64,000 nt of DNA from Pseudomonas spelaei (GCF_009724245.1 NZ_WNNK01000015.1:109625-173624); one strand, 5' to 3'; positions 37,042 through 45,406 are shown, counted from the stretch's first letter. The notes: generated by a model from the letters alone, not told the origin. Numbers and translations: made by a program.

Positions 37042-37572
37042 TTACAACGGCTTGACGGTGAACAGGCCGTCGTCGTGGCCCTCTTCGGAGCCGCCGTAGA
37101 CCTGCTGCGCAACAGTGCGGACCTGGCTGCCACGGGCTTGCAGAATCTGGTCCATGGCCCCGGCAAACCAGCCGGTGAACATGTAGTCGACCTTGCGCCC
37201 GACCTTGCCGTACACGTAGACAAACGCCGAGTGTTCCAACTTGACGCTGGCGGTGCCTTTGTCGAGGTCGATATCCTGGATCTTGAACAGGCCCCAGCCG
37301 CGTTGCGACAGGCGCTTCATGTAGTGTTCGAACACCGCGACGCCTTCCAGGCCATGGCATTCAGCTTCTTTCTCGCACCAGTGCCAGGCGGATTTGTAGC
37401 CGGCCTTGTAAAGGATCTCGGCGTAGGCGTCAGCGCCCAGGACTTCTTCGATGCCCATGTGGTTGTTGACGAAAAAGTGGCGCGGTACGTAGAGCATTGG
37501 CAGGGCGTCGGAGGTCCAGACACCGGTTTCGCTGTCGACTTCGATAGGCAATTGAGGGGCGATCTTGGCCAT
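37042..37572 (-). CDS. DUF5943 protein with V4R-like fold
   Basis: A 176-residue protein conserved in this operon in pseudomonads. Its pattern (WHWCEKEAECHGLEGVAVFEHYMKRLSQRGWG and SAFVYVYGKVGRKVDYMFTGWFAGAMDQIL) resembles the vinyl-4-reductase small-molecule-binding fold. No enzymatic role is known. Being co-transcribed with dgcAB it may help dimethylglycine demethylation, perhaps by binding a cofactor or formaldehyde adduct; that is inference. It lies 15 bases upstream of dgcA. Confidence 0.8.
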   Translation of the reverse strand: MAKIAPQLPIEVDSETGVWTSDALPMLYVPRHFFVNNHMGIEEVLGADAYAEILYKAGYKSAWHWCEKEAECHGLEGVAVFEHYMKRLSQRGWGLFKIQDIDLDKGTASVKLEHSAFVYVYGKVGRKVDYMFTGWFAGAMDQILQARGSQVRTVAQQVYGGSEEGHDDGLFTVKPL

Positions 37573-37601
37573 GGGGTAAAGCTCCAGAATTCAGTATGTG
37601 A

Positions 37602-37688
37602 TGTAGCCGAGGCACGAGGCACGAGGCTGCGATGCGTGTCTGCAGGACCGCCGCCTTGTCGCAGCCTCGTACCTCGGCAGCGGCTACA
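37602..37688. repeat. Second intergenic repeat family (GTAGCCG type)
   Basis: An imperfect palindrome starting TGTAGCCGAGGCACGAGG and ending in CTCGGCAGCGGCTACA, with CTGCAGGACCGCCG in the middle. A related copy lies at 40501-40568. It separates the M19-like gene from the DUF5943 gene. Confidence 0.8.
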
Positions 37689-37710
37689 GGAATTGTGTTG
37701 AGATCGGTGC

Positions 37711-38688
37711 TTATTCGCCCCAGACGTCTTTCAGGACGTTGACCCAGTTCTCGCCCATGATCTTGCGCACCACACGCTCAGGATGGCCGCGCTTGAGCAG
37801 GGTCTCGGTGAGGTTGGGGAACTCGCCCACGGTGCGGATGCCCAGCGGGTTGATGATCTTGCCGAAGCTGGTCAGGCGGCGGGCGTAGCCCTTGTCATGG
37901 GTCAGCATTTCAAAGAAATCCTGGCCATGGCCCTGGGTGAAGTCGGTGCCGATACCGATGGCGTCTTCGCCGACGATGTTCATGGTGTATTCGATGGCTT
38001 CGGCGTAGTCGTCGATGGTCGAATCAATGCCCTTGGCCAGGAACGGCGCAAACATGGTCACGCCGACAAAGCCGCCGTGGTCGGCAATGAACTTGAGTTC
38101 TTCATCGGATTTGTTGCGCGGGTGCTCTTTAAGGCCCGACGGCAGGCAGTGGGAGTAGCACACCGGTTTTTTCGATTCGAGGATGACTTCTTCGCTGGTC
38201 TTGGAACCGACGTGGGACAGGTCGCACATGATGCCGACACGGTTCATCTCGGCGACGATCTCGCGACCAAAGCCCGACAGGCCGCCGTCGCGCTCGTAGC
38301 AACCGGTGCCGACGAGGTTCTGGGTGTTGTAGCACATCTGCACCACGCCAACGCCCAGTTGCTTGAAGATCTCGACATAGCCGAGCTGGTCTTCAAAAGC
38401 ATGCGCGTTCTGGAAGCCGAAGATGATCCCGGTCTTGCCTTGCTCCTTGGCGCGACGGATGTCAGCGGTGGTTTTCACCGGGATCACCAGGTCGCTGTTC
38501 TCACGGATCAGTTTCTGGCTGGCGGCGATGTTGTTAATGGTGGCCTGGAAACCTTCCCACACCGACACGGTGCAGTTGGCAGCCGTCAGGCCGCCTTTGC
38601 GCATGTCTTCAAACAGGTCGCGGTTCCACTTGGCAATGATCAGCCCGTCGATAACGATGCTGTCGGCGTGCAATTGCGCTGGGCTCAT
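37711..38688 (-). CDS. M19-like protein of the dimethylglycine operon (non-canonical metal site)
   Basis: A 325-residue TIM-barrel protein of the membrane dipeptidase (M19) family. Several canonical zinc ligands seem changed. The usual DGHND motif near the N-terminus reads DGLIIAKWNRD, and the bridging glutamate position reads FGFQNAHAFED. Later histidines remain (DLSHVG and YSHCLPSG), as does GIGTDFTQGH. Either the metal centre is rebuilt or activity differs from dipeptide hydrolysis. No signal peptide is present, so it is cytoplasmic. AAGGGG lies upstream of ATG 38688. It is the first gene of the leftward operon; the role in dimethylglycine use is unknown. Confidence 0.85.
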   Translation of the reverse strand: MSPAQLHADSIVIDGLIIAKWNRDLFEDMRKGGLTAANCTVSVWEGFQATINNIAASQKLIRENSDLVIPVKTTADIRRAKEQGKTGIIFGFQNAHAFEDQLGYVEIFKQLGVGVVQMCYNTQNLVGTGCYERDGGLSGFGREIVAEMNRVGIMCDLSHVGSKTSEEVILESKKPVCYSHCLPSGLKEHPRNKSDEELKFIADHGGFVGVTMFAPFLAKGIDSTIDDYAEAIEYTMNIVGEDAIGIGTDFTQGHGQDFFEMLTHDKGYARRLTSFGKIINPLGIRTVGEFPNLTETLLKRGHPERVVRKIMGENWVNVLKDVWGE

Positions 38689-38908
38689 CAGGCGTCCCCT
38701 TATTGGCGATTCATGCGCCGAATCGTCTGCCGGCGCTTTGGGGCCAGCATATGCCCAGGGGCTGACCGAGCCGGGTGCAAAAACGACAGGGGAATTGCCG
38801 AAAGCGTCAATCCGCGACAAAGGCCAACATGACATCTCTGACTGGTGTCTGTTCTTTGTCCTACGCTTGAGCCAGAATTTGGCCCATCACCTGATATGAG
38901 ACGGCGCA

Positions 38909-39310
38909 ATGAAATCGATTCTCCTGGCTTTGGCACTCATCGCAACCGGCGTACACGCGGCAGAAGACACCGATAGCACCCCGTGCGACGGCATCGAAAA
39001 CGACAAGCAAACCCTGGAATGCGCCACCTACAACAAAACCACTGCCGAGCAATTGCTCAAGGATAACTACCAGGGCCTGCTGGAACGCATGGGTAGCACC
39101 TATGCCAGCAACAAGGCGCAGCTGGCAGACATTACCGCTCGTCTGAAGGATGCCCAGCAAAAGTGGGAAAAACTGCGTGACGCCGATTGCGCCGTGGATA
39201 CCTTCCCGGCCGTGGCAGGGAGCAAGGCGTACGCGATTGCGCAGAATGATTGCCTGGCGCGGATGAGTGATGAGCGGTCGGAGTTTCTGGAGTCGATCGG
39301 GCAGGAATAA
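38909..39310 (+). CDS. LprI-like (DUF1311) secreted protein
   Basis: A 133-residue protein with a signal peptide (MKSILLALALIATGVHAAE) and four cysteines in the DUF1311 pattern (PCDGIENDKQTLECATYN, then DADCAVDTFP and AQNDCLARMSDERSEFL). Relatives such as LprI inhibit lysozyme. The role here is not known. It starts the rightward block after the dgc operon. Confidence 0.8.
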   Translation: MKSILLALALIATGVHAAEDTDSTPCDGIENDKQTLECATYNKTTAEQLLKDNYQGLLERMGSTYASNKAQLADITARLKDAQQKWEKLRDADCAVDTFPAVAGSKAYAIAQNDCLARMSDERSEFLESIGQE

Positions 39311-39353
39311 GCGACAATCCCCTGCATCCTCCCCTCTAGAAACAAGGCCACTC

Positions 39354-39770
39354 ATGACTATCTGCGGCATCGAGATCAAAGGCAGCGAAGCGATCATCGC
39401 CGTCGCATCCCTGGACAACCAGGCGCTGGGCCACGTCGCCCTGGCCATCAAGAAAATCGCCCTCGATGACGACGATGAGGCCGCCAACGTCAAGGCCTTC
39501 GCCGCCCAGGTGAAGGCGTTTGTGCAGGACAACGCCATCGAGCGTATCGCCATCAAGAAGCGCAGCAAGAAAGGTGAATTCGCCGGTGGTCCGACGACGT
39601 TCAAGATTGAAGGAGTGTTTCAATTACTGGATGGGGTTGAAGTGACACTACTGTCGCCGCAGACCATCAATGCGCAAAACAAGAAGCACACCTTTGATCT
39701 GCCCGCGACGCTCAACAAGTATCAACACGAGGCTTATAAAACAGCCTGTTCATGCCTGATGAAGAAATAA
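39354..39770 (+). CDS. DUF3010 family protein
   Basis: A 138-residue cytoplasmic protein. The start ICGIEIKGSEAIIAVASLD resembles the RNase H-like fold seen in DUF3010 and in small nucleases; EFAGGPTTFKIEGVFQLL and LPATLNKYQHEAYKTA are other family features. Function is unknown. ATG 39354 has AAGG upstream, whereas the frame open from 39267 overlaps the preceding gene. A truncated second copy of its C-terminus lies at 40563-40691. Confidence 0.8.
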   Translation: MTICGIEIKGSEAIIAVASLDNQALGHVALAIKKIALDDDDEAANVKAFAAQVKAFVQDNAIERIAIKKRSKKGEFAGGPTTFKIEGVFQLLDGVEVTLLSPQTINAQNKKHTFDLPATLNKYQHEAYKTACSCLMKK

Positions 39771-39777
39771 CCACACA

Positions 39778-40206
39778 TCAGCTTTTGACGCAGTGTTCCA
39801 GGCCGTGCCCACCGCCTTCGTATTCAGGGCCGTAGTAATACTTGACGAAGGACACTTTACCGTCAGGCGTTGGCGTCACTTGTGCGACGCCCACGCCAAA
39901 ATCTTTCAAGGCGGGGTCCGTGTGGGCAAAGTAGATGCCCAGCGTATCCGCAGTCCCGGCGGCCATGCCGTCATAGCGGGACTTGTCTTCCAGGGTCAGG
40001 GTGAAGGTGTAGGCGGCGTACTTGCCAGTGCTTTGCTTGGCATCGAGCTTCATGTCGACAACGCCCTTGAAGTTGCCGATATGTTTATCCTGGCCGTTAC
40101 ATTCATAACGCCCGCTGTAATCGGCTCCGGTAAAGGGTGCAGGCGCCGGCGCAGCCCAAACCGGGGTGGAAACGAGCGCAATCACAGCAACTAGTTTTTT
40201 CAGCAT
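39778..40206 (-). CDS. Secreted hypothetical protein
   Basis: A 142-residue protein with a signal peptide (MLKKLVAVIALVSTPVWAAPAP). The mature part holds GRYECNGQDKHIGNFKGVVDMKLD and a C-terminal YYGPEYEGGGHGLEHCVKS, with two cysteines that could form a disulfide. It looks like a small periplasmic beta-rich protein. No family is recognised. It is convergent with the DUF3010 gene. Confidence 0.65.
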   Translation of the reverse strand: MLKKLVAVIALVSTPVWAAPAPAPFTGADYSGRYECNGQDKHIGNFKGVVDMKLDAKQSTGKYAAYTFTLTLEDKSRYDGMAAGTADTLGIYFAHTDPALKDFGVGVAQVTPTPDGKVSFVKYYYGPEYEGGGHGLEHCVKS

Positions 40207-40405
40207 GCCAACCTCTTATGGCTTCTAGTGGCGCTCCTGGCGTATGCGCTTTCATTTCCAGAGCACATGACCAAGAACAATATGGAGACCATTGGACGTT
40301 AGCAGCCCCTTTCCACAGGTCATAGTTACCGACAGAAAACAAGACATTTCCTACACCTTCTGTGATACCCCTTACCAGCGCGTGCCACGCCACATCTGAT
40401 TTTTC

Positions 40406-40485
40406 TTAGTGTGGTGTACGGCTTTTATGCCGTAGCCAGTCGCCGAACGACTTGTCTTCCAAGGCATAGGTATCTACACAATTGC
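40406..40485 (-). pseudogene. C-terminal fragment of an ATPase gene
   Basis: Read leftward, this stretch codes TYALEDKSFGDWLRHKSRTPH, matching the end of the complete ATPase gene at 43139 (AYALEDKSFGDWLRHDKRGKTRE), with nucleotide similarity at about 40428-40470. No upstream part is present; it breaks off beside a repeat at 40501. It is a decayed second copy. Confidence 0.8.
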
Positions 40486-40500
40486 GCAGGAGCCTGATTT

Positions 40501-40568
40501 TTGTAGCCGCTGCCGAGGCACGAGGCTGCGATGCGGTCCGCAGGACCGCCCTAGGGGCCGCTACGCAG
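40501..40568. repeat. GTAGCCG-type repeat, second copy
   Basis: TTGTAGCCGCTGCCGAGG, then CACGAGGCTGCGATGCGG and GGACCGCC, ending near GGCCGCTACG. It is a relative of the copy at 37602. It lies exactly between the two gene remnants, so it may mark the site of a deletion. Confidence 0.8.
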
Positions 40569-40691
40569 CCCATCAATGCGCAGAACAAGAAGCACGATTT
40601 TGCCCTGCCGGCGACGCTGAACAAGTATCAGCATGAGGCGTACAAGGCGGTGTGTTCTGAACTAATAAAAACTTCTACAAAAATCCGCTAA
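40563..40691 (+). pseudogene. C-terminal fragment of a DUF3010 gene
   Basis: Codes PINAQNKKHDFALPATLNKYQHEAYKAVCSELI, nearly the same as the end of the intact DUF3010 gene at 39354, but without its first 100 or so residues. An ATG at 40482 in frame would read through the repeat and is not a real start. The fragment ends at TAA 40689-40691. Confidence 0.8.
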
Positions 40692-40815
40692 TTGCATAGA
40701 TTTACTCCAAAAAAGCCAGAAACCTTGTTGTTTTTCGCACTCAACTACACTGAGTTTTGCTGCTCACCCGAGCAGTAAAAACCCACGAGATGCGATCAAT
40801 TCAAGGAGAATCACC

Positions 40816-42978
40816 ATGTCATGGTTTCCATCGTTAGGCGCCTTGGGAGGCAGCAGTGGCGCACGTATCCAGGCCGGGCCGCAAACGATCGGCCAACTCA
40901 AGTCAGGCACTTCACGCCTGGTAGATGCATACCCCTATGACTACGCCAACATCCTTCGGGCCTCCAGCCCTGAGTCGGGCTGGCTGGCTCAACCCCTGAC
41001 GGGTGCGGAGAAGGACGCCCGGGTGATTGTCATCGGGGCAGGAATGTCGGGGCTGTTGACGGCAAGAGAGTTGCTGCGAGCAGGCTTGAACGTGGTCCTG
41101 TATGAGCGTAATCAGCTGGAAGACGCCGATGCCGACTGGCACCGCTATAGCTACGGTCGAGCCCGCAGTTTCGTACGCAAGCTACAACCCGATACCGTAT
41201 GTGAACTGGGCGCCATGCGTTTTCCGGCAAAAGCCAAAGTCACCTGGGAAATGTTCGGGGACGTACTAGGCGAGGACACGCTGCTGGATCTGTTTCCCAA
41301 CCCGGGTATTGTGCCCACGATCCTGTGCAAGGATGGCGTCACCTATCCCTGGATGGCTGGCAGCAACCAGGCTCCTGACTTGCCTGCGCAGTTCATGACC
41401 GTTTCCCTTGACGTGCGCAACGCCATCAACGCTATCGAAGGGGGAGGCTCCACCATCCTGGAAATCCTGGCCTTGCTGGAACGGCCGCAATTGTCCTCCG
41501 AAGAGGAGAAGCACATACAGGACTTCTGGATATCGATGATCCAACGCTTTGACAAGTTGAGTCTCGGTGACTGGATCCAGGAATATGTCTCAGATCCCAA
41601 GGGCTGGACGCCTGAACAGATGTCGATCTTCGTCAATCTCGGCTTCGGAACCGGCGGCATGGGCAGCATGTTCCCCATGGGTTTTCTCGAAATGCTGCGG
41701 ATATGGCTCTGGGACTATCTGGATGAATATGCGCTACCGCCAGGAGTAGGTGTCGGCACAGTTGCCCATGCCCTTCTGAGCAAACTCAAGACTGAGTTCG
41801 GAGCGAACGGCAAGAATACCTTCACCTTGCATGAACGCCATGAAGTCCAGGAATTGGGGCTGTTCTTGACACCCGACGAACTGTCGGCAAAACCGGGAGT
41901 ACTGGTGCGCGATCTCAACGGGCAGGGCATCGAAGGGGCTACGCTGGTACCGGTTCATGCCGACTATGTCGTTGTGGCCGTTCCCCATACCAGCATGTTG
42001 ACTATGATGTCGCTGGCAAGCGAACTGAGCTATCCGCGTAACGGCACACGGGTAGAAATCTCGTTCGATGGCAAACGCTATGGGTTCTACAGTTATTTTG
42101 AAAAGTCGTGGTCAGAGAACTACGACAGTCGTATTGCCCCACTGAAAAACGCCATTGCCCGCCTCAATATGATGAACGCCGGCAAGTCCTTTTATGTCAC
42201 ACCACAGGCTCCCTGGGCAGTTGGCTCCGTGCTGGCCGACAGCTGGCAGCACATCGACAACAGACCCGTACGTTGCGTGCTGAGTGAGGGCTGGACACGC
42301 GCCAGCTACTACATCCCAGCCCTCGCAGAAAACCAGAATGGCCCGGTGGCCGCTCTGCTTTCCTATACCTGGGGCCTGGACTCGAACAAGGCCCGTAGCG
42401 TGCTTGATGTTGCTCCCTCTCGGGAAAACGGCACGGCGGACATTCCGATGTTCACTGAAAAGCCTGCCTGGTTCGGACCGGGATATTCCCGAGAGTGGTG
42501 GAGAAGCTACCGCGCAAGCGCTGCCGTACTCCCCTACATTCAGATCACCCCACACCAGGTCAGAACAACGGAGTACTTCAACTCGATACTGGGTAATGCG
42601 CAGAGCGATCCTAATGCGGTCGGCATTGACTGGCAGGACCAGCCGGGAGCTACAGGGGCATTCAAGCTTGATGCCGCTGGAGATTTTGCCACCTCCAACG
42701 CCTTGTGCAATCTGCACTTGTTCACCCAGGACCCCGGATTCAACATCAGCGCCAGGGATCGAACCTATCAGAAAATATTCCTGTCCTCGGACAGTGCCAG
42801 CAACTACCCAGGCTGGTGTGAAGGCGCCTTTATGTCGGGCATGAATGCCGCCATCGGCGTATTGGCCAATATCAATCAGAACAAACTCAAACCCGAGCCT
42901 GCACAGCTGCTGCAGGGTAATCCACTGGCGACCGTGAATCGGCTGATACCGCTCAAGCCTTACGTTAGACAGCCGTAG
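40816..42978 (+). CDS. Phenylalanine 2-monooxygenase-like flavoprotein
   Basis: A 720-residue FAD amine oxidase-type protein. The FAD fold (ARVIVIGAGMSGLLTARELLRAG) begins at residue 68; CELGAMRFP (129-137), GFGTGGMGSMFPMGFLEMLRIWLWDYLDEY and the C-terminal PGWCEGAFMSGMNAAIGV match the Pseudomonas phenylalanine 2-monooxygenase/L-amino acid oxidase group. That enzyme is made as a proenzyme of about 714 residues and activated by proteolysis; the long N-terminal region here would suit the same. It turns an amino acid to the amide or oxo acid. AAGGAG lies upstream of ATG 40816. No amidase adjoins it. Confidence 0.78.
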   Translation: MSWFPSLGALGGSSGARIQAGPQTIGQLKSGTSRLVDAYPYDYANILRASSPESGWLAQPLTGAEKDARVIVIGAGMSGLLTARELLRAGLNVVLYERNQLEDADADWHRYSYGRARSFVRKLQPDTVCELGAMRFPAKAKVTWEMFGDVLGEDTLLDLFPNPGIVPTILCKDGVTYPWMAGSNQAPDLPAQFMTVSLDVRNAINAIEGGGSTILEILALLERPQLSSEEEKHIQDFWISMIQRFDKLSLGDWIQEYVSDPKGWTPEQMSIFVNLGFGTGGMGSMFPMGFLEMLRIWLWDYLDEYALPPGVGVGTVAHALLSKLKTEFGANGKNTFTLHERHEVQELGLFLTPDELSAKPGVLVRDLNGQGIEGATLVPVHADYVVVAVPHTSMLTMMSLASELSYPRNGTRVEISFDGKRYGFYSYFEKSWSENYDSRIAPLKNAIARLNMMNAGKSFYVTPQAPWAVGSVLADSWQHIDNRPVRCVLSEGWTRASYYIPALAENQNGPVAALLSYTWGLDSNKARSVLDVAPSRENGTADIPMFTEKPAWFGPGYSREWWRSYRASAAVLPYIQITPHQVRTTEYFNSILGNAQSDPNAVGIDWQDQPGATGAFKLDAAGDFATSNALCNLHLFTQDPGFNISARDRTYQKIFLSSDSASNYPGWCEGAFMSGMNAAIGVLANINQNKLKPEPAQLLQGNPLATVNRLIPLKPYVRQP

Positions 42979-43004
42979 TCCACTCATCGAATGGGATTAA
43001 CGTC

Positions 43005-43073
43005 ATGAAGGTCGTCGCTGAAGTTTGTAGCAACATCCTCCTCGCTAGCCTTTCCCAATGCAGTATCGAGTAG
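43005..43073 (+). CDS. Possible 22-residue peptide
   Basis: ATG 43005 opens MKVVAEVCSNILLASLSQCSIE and stops at 43073, one base into the following hairpin. A weak GGGA lies about eight bases upstream. It may be chance; no relative is known. Confidence 0.2.
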   Translation: MKVVAEVCSNILLASLSQCSIE

Positions 43074-43101
43074 CGAAACCGGTCTTCAGGCTGGTTTCGC
43101 T
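43072..43101. terminator. Hairpin after the monooxygenase gene
   Basis: AGCGAAACC (43072-43080) pairs with GGTTTCGCT (43093-43101) around a 12-base loop. Only short T-runs follow, but the position between convergent genes suggests a terminator. Confidence 0.6.
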
Positions 43102-43138
43102 TCTAAGCCCTCCTCCCACTCGTCTCAGTACTTGCACA

Positions 43139-44323
43139 TCATTCGCGCGTTTTTCCTCGCTTGTCGTGCCGAAGCCAATCGCCAAAAGACTTGTCTTCCA
43201 GCGCATAGGCACCGCGACTTGATTTCCAGACCAACTCCTTTTCGCGCAGAGCATCAATACAAGATTGAACCGTCTGGGTGCCCGGTACGACGTCGCTACC
43301 CATGGCCTCCAGCACCTTGCCTACCGCCAGCAACGTTGAATCGGTAAATGGCGCAAAGGGCTCGTTGTTCTGCGAACGCTCAACCATCACTTCCAGCACC
43401 GCTCGTTGCGGCACGGTCAGGGCATTCCAGGCGCTTTCGAACTCAGTCCACACGCCCGCACGCAGGAATTCGGCGCGGTTATGCAGCAGTTGGCTCAGGT
43501 TGCTCGCATCGCCAAGGTCCAGTGCGACTTCGCTGATGATGGTGCGCAACATCTCGGGGCGACGGCCAACCAGTTCGAAGGCTTCATCGATGTCGGCAGC
43601 GCTGAACTGATTGGTCTCGGCCAGTTGGGCATTGAGGTGCACGGTGTAGGCTTGGGTGAACTCTTTGCCGAGCAACGGAAACGGGGTAATGCTGGAGCCG
43701 AAAAACGGCTGGCTTTTACCAAGGACCAGATGGGCGAGTTTGTCGCGGTTGGAACCGGTAAATACCAGGCGTAAGCCGCTGCCCTCGCCTTCACGGCCCT
43801 GGTTGAGCTGATCCCGCGCAGCCTTGAGGGCGAACATCGCGTTGATGCCGGCTTCGGTGGTCAGTGCGTGCTGCGCCTCGTCAATCACCAGCACCACGGT
43901 CTTCTGCGCCGCGCTGTGGAGCAATTCCAAGGCTTGGGTCAGCGTGGCCCCGGCCGGTAGTTGAGGTTTGGTGAAATCCCAGGACAAGGTGCGCAGGAAG
44001 CTGAGTTTTTCGACGCCGATGGATTTGGCCAGCTTGCGAATGCCGTTTTCATAGGGCACCAAAGCGCCGGCAATGGCTCCGGCGATCAGGTCTGCCGGGT
44101 CTTGTTCCTTGTTGGCCCAGAGGTCGACATACACCGCCAGCCAGCCCCGAGCCTGGCACTCCGGGATCAAGTCTTCGCGTAAAAAGGTACTTTTGCCCGT
44201 GCGACGCGGCGCCGCCAGGAACAGGCCGGAGGTGAAATCCTGGATCCCGGCACCCACCAGGCCATCGGCAATGCTGACGGCCAGAGCGGGCCGGCGAAAC
44301 ACGAAGCCACTGTTCTTCGACAT
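43139..44323 (-). CDS. AAA/STAND-like ATPase
   Basis: A 394-residue ATP-binding protein. Walker A is APRRTGKST at residues 38-46 and Walker B is VVLVIDEAQ near 143-151; a further FTGSNRDKL element suggests sensor-1. The C-terminal part has winged-helix-like stretches (NALTVPQRAVLEVMVERSQ and QTVQSCIDALREKELVWKS). Such proteins occur as lone genes in pseudomonads; function is unknown, with defence or DNA-linked roles as possibilities. A truncated copy of its end lies at 40406-40485. An AT-rich repeated element lies before its start. Confidence 0.75.
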   Translation of the reverse strand: MSKNSGFVFRRPALAVSIADGLVGAGIQDFTSGLFLAAPRRTGKSTFLREDLIPECQARGWLAVYVDLWANKEQDPADLIAGAIAGALVPYENGIRKLAKSIGVEKLSFLRTLSWDFTKPQLPAGATLTQALELLHSAAQKTVVLVIDEAQHALTTEAGINAMFALKAARDQLNQGREGEGSGLRLVFTGSNRDKLAHLVLGKSQPFFGSSITPFPLLGKEFTQAYTVHLNAQLAETNQFSAADIDEAFELVGRRPEMLRTIISEVALDLGDASNLSQLLHNRAEFLRAGVWTEFESAWNALTVPQRAVLEVMVERSQNNEPFAPFTDSTLLAVGKVLEAMGSDVVPGTQTVQSCIDALREKELVWKSSRGAYALEDKSFGDWLRHDKRGKTRE

Positions 44324-44341
44324 GGTTTTATACCCAATTAT

Positions 44342-44385
44342 GGAAACGACTATAAATTATAGTTACGAGTATAATTGACTATAAT
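44342..44385 (-). promoter_or_regulatory. AT-rich palindromic region before the ATPase gene
   Basis: ACTATAAATTATAGT at 44349-44363 is a perfect palindrome and is followed by TATAATTGACTATAATC, which repeats the ACTATAA element. This GC-poor stretch lies 26-60 bases before the ATPase start, within reach of its promoter, and looks like an operator. The regulator could be the ATPase itself, since its C-terminus has a winged-helix look. Confidence 0.5.
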
Positions 44386-44391
44386 CGGCTG

Positions 44392-45336
44392 TCAAACCAC
44401 CTCCCGTCGCCGGTCTTCCCTCGGGCACTTGGCAAACCGCGCCCGGTAGCTACGGGTGAAATACGACGGCGACTCAAACCCGCAGGCAATGCTCACTTCC
44501 AGCACGCTCATGTCGGTCTGGCGCAGCAATTGCCGAGCCTTTTCCAGGCGCAGGCCGAGGTAGAAATTGCTCGGTGTATCGTTCAGGTACAGCCGAAACA
44601 GCCGCTCCAACTGCCGCCGTGTGACCTTGATCGCCTCTGCCAGCGCCAGCGTGCTCAACGGCGGTTCGGTGTGCTGCTCCATCTCGCCGATCACGTGCAC
44701 CAGTTTTTTGTTGTTGATGCCGTAGCGCGTGGCGATTTGCATGCGCTGGTGGTCTTTGCGTGGACGAATGCGACCGAGCACGAACTGTTCGGAGACCTGG
44801 ATCGCCAGTTCCGGACCATGGGCCTGGCTGATCAGGTCGAGCATAAGGTCGATAGACGCGGTACCACCGGCGCAGGTGATACGCCGACGGTCGATCTCGA
44901 ACAGTTCCTGGGTCACCGTCAGCTGTGGATAAGACTCCTTGAAGGCGTCGATGGCTTCCCAGTGCAGGGTCAGGCGGTGGTCGTCCAGCAGGCCCGCCTC
45001 GGCAAGGACAAAGCTGCCGGTGTCGATAGCGCCGAGGGTCACACCCTCGCTGTCGAGGCGGCGCAGCCAATGCTCAAGTGCAGGCGTGGCGAACTTCAAC
45101 GGCTCGAAACCGGCCACCACCAACAGCGTCGCACCCTTTTTCAGCGGTTCCAGCGCCGCGTCAGCGTTGACCGACATGCCATTGCTCGCCAGTACCGCTC
45201 CACCATCGGCGCTCAATACATGCCAACGGTACAACTCGCCACGAAAGCGGTTGGCCACGCGCAACGGTTCGATGGCGGAGATAAAGCCGATGGCGGAGAA
45301 CCCCGGCATCAACAGAAAGTAGAAATCCTGGGACAT
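44392..45336 (-). CDS. cdhR: Carnitine catabolism regulator CdhR
   Basis: A 314-residue GlxA-type AraC-family activator. The N-terminal DJ-1/PfpI-like domain (DFYFLLMPGFSAIGFISAIEPLRVANR) senses the ligand; the C-terminal region has two helix-turn-helix motifs (LALAEAIKVTRRQLERLFR and VLEVSIACGFESPSYFTRSYRARF). It is divergent from caiX, the first gene of the carnitine operon, which identifies it as CdhR rather than GbdR. The start at 45336 fits the family length; a Shine-Dalgarno is not clear. Confidence 0.9.
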   Translation of the reverse strand: MSQDFYFLLMPGFSAIGFISAIEPLRVANRFRGELYRWHVLSADGGAVLASNGMSVNADAALEPLKKGATLLVVAGFEPLKFATPALEHWLRRLDSEGVTLGAIDTGSFVLAEAGLLDDHRLTLHWEAIDAFKESYPQLTVTQELFEIDRRRITCAGGTASIDLMLDLISQAHGPELAIQVSEQFVLGRIRPRKDHQRMQIATRYGINNKKLVHVIGEMEQHTEPPLSTLALAEAIKVTRRQLERLFRLYLNDTPSNFYLGLRLEKARQLLRQTDMSVLEVSIACGFESPSYFTRSYRARFAKCPREDRRREVV

Positions 45337-45406
45337 GGAGCGCACTCGTGGGACGGGTAGCGTGGCCACTGTGATACGCCAGTTCAATCGGTGATTCAAG
45401 AGCACA

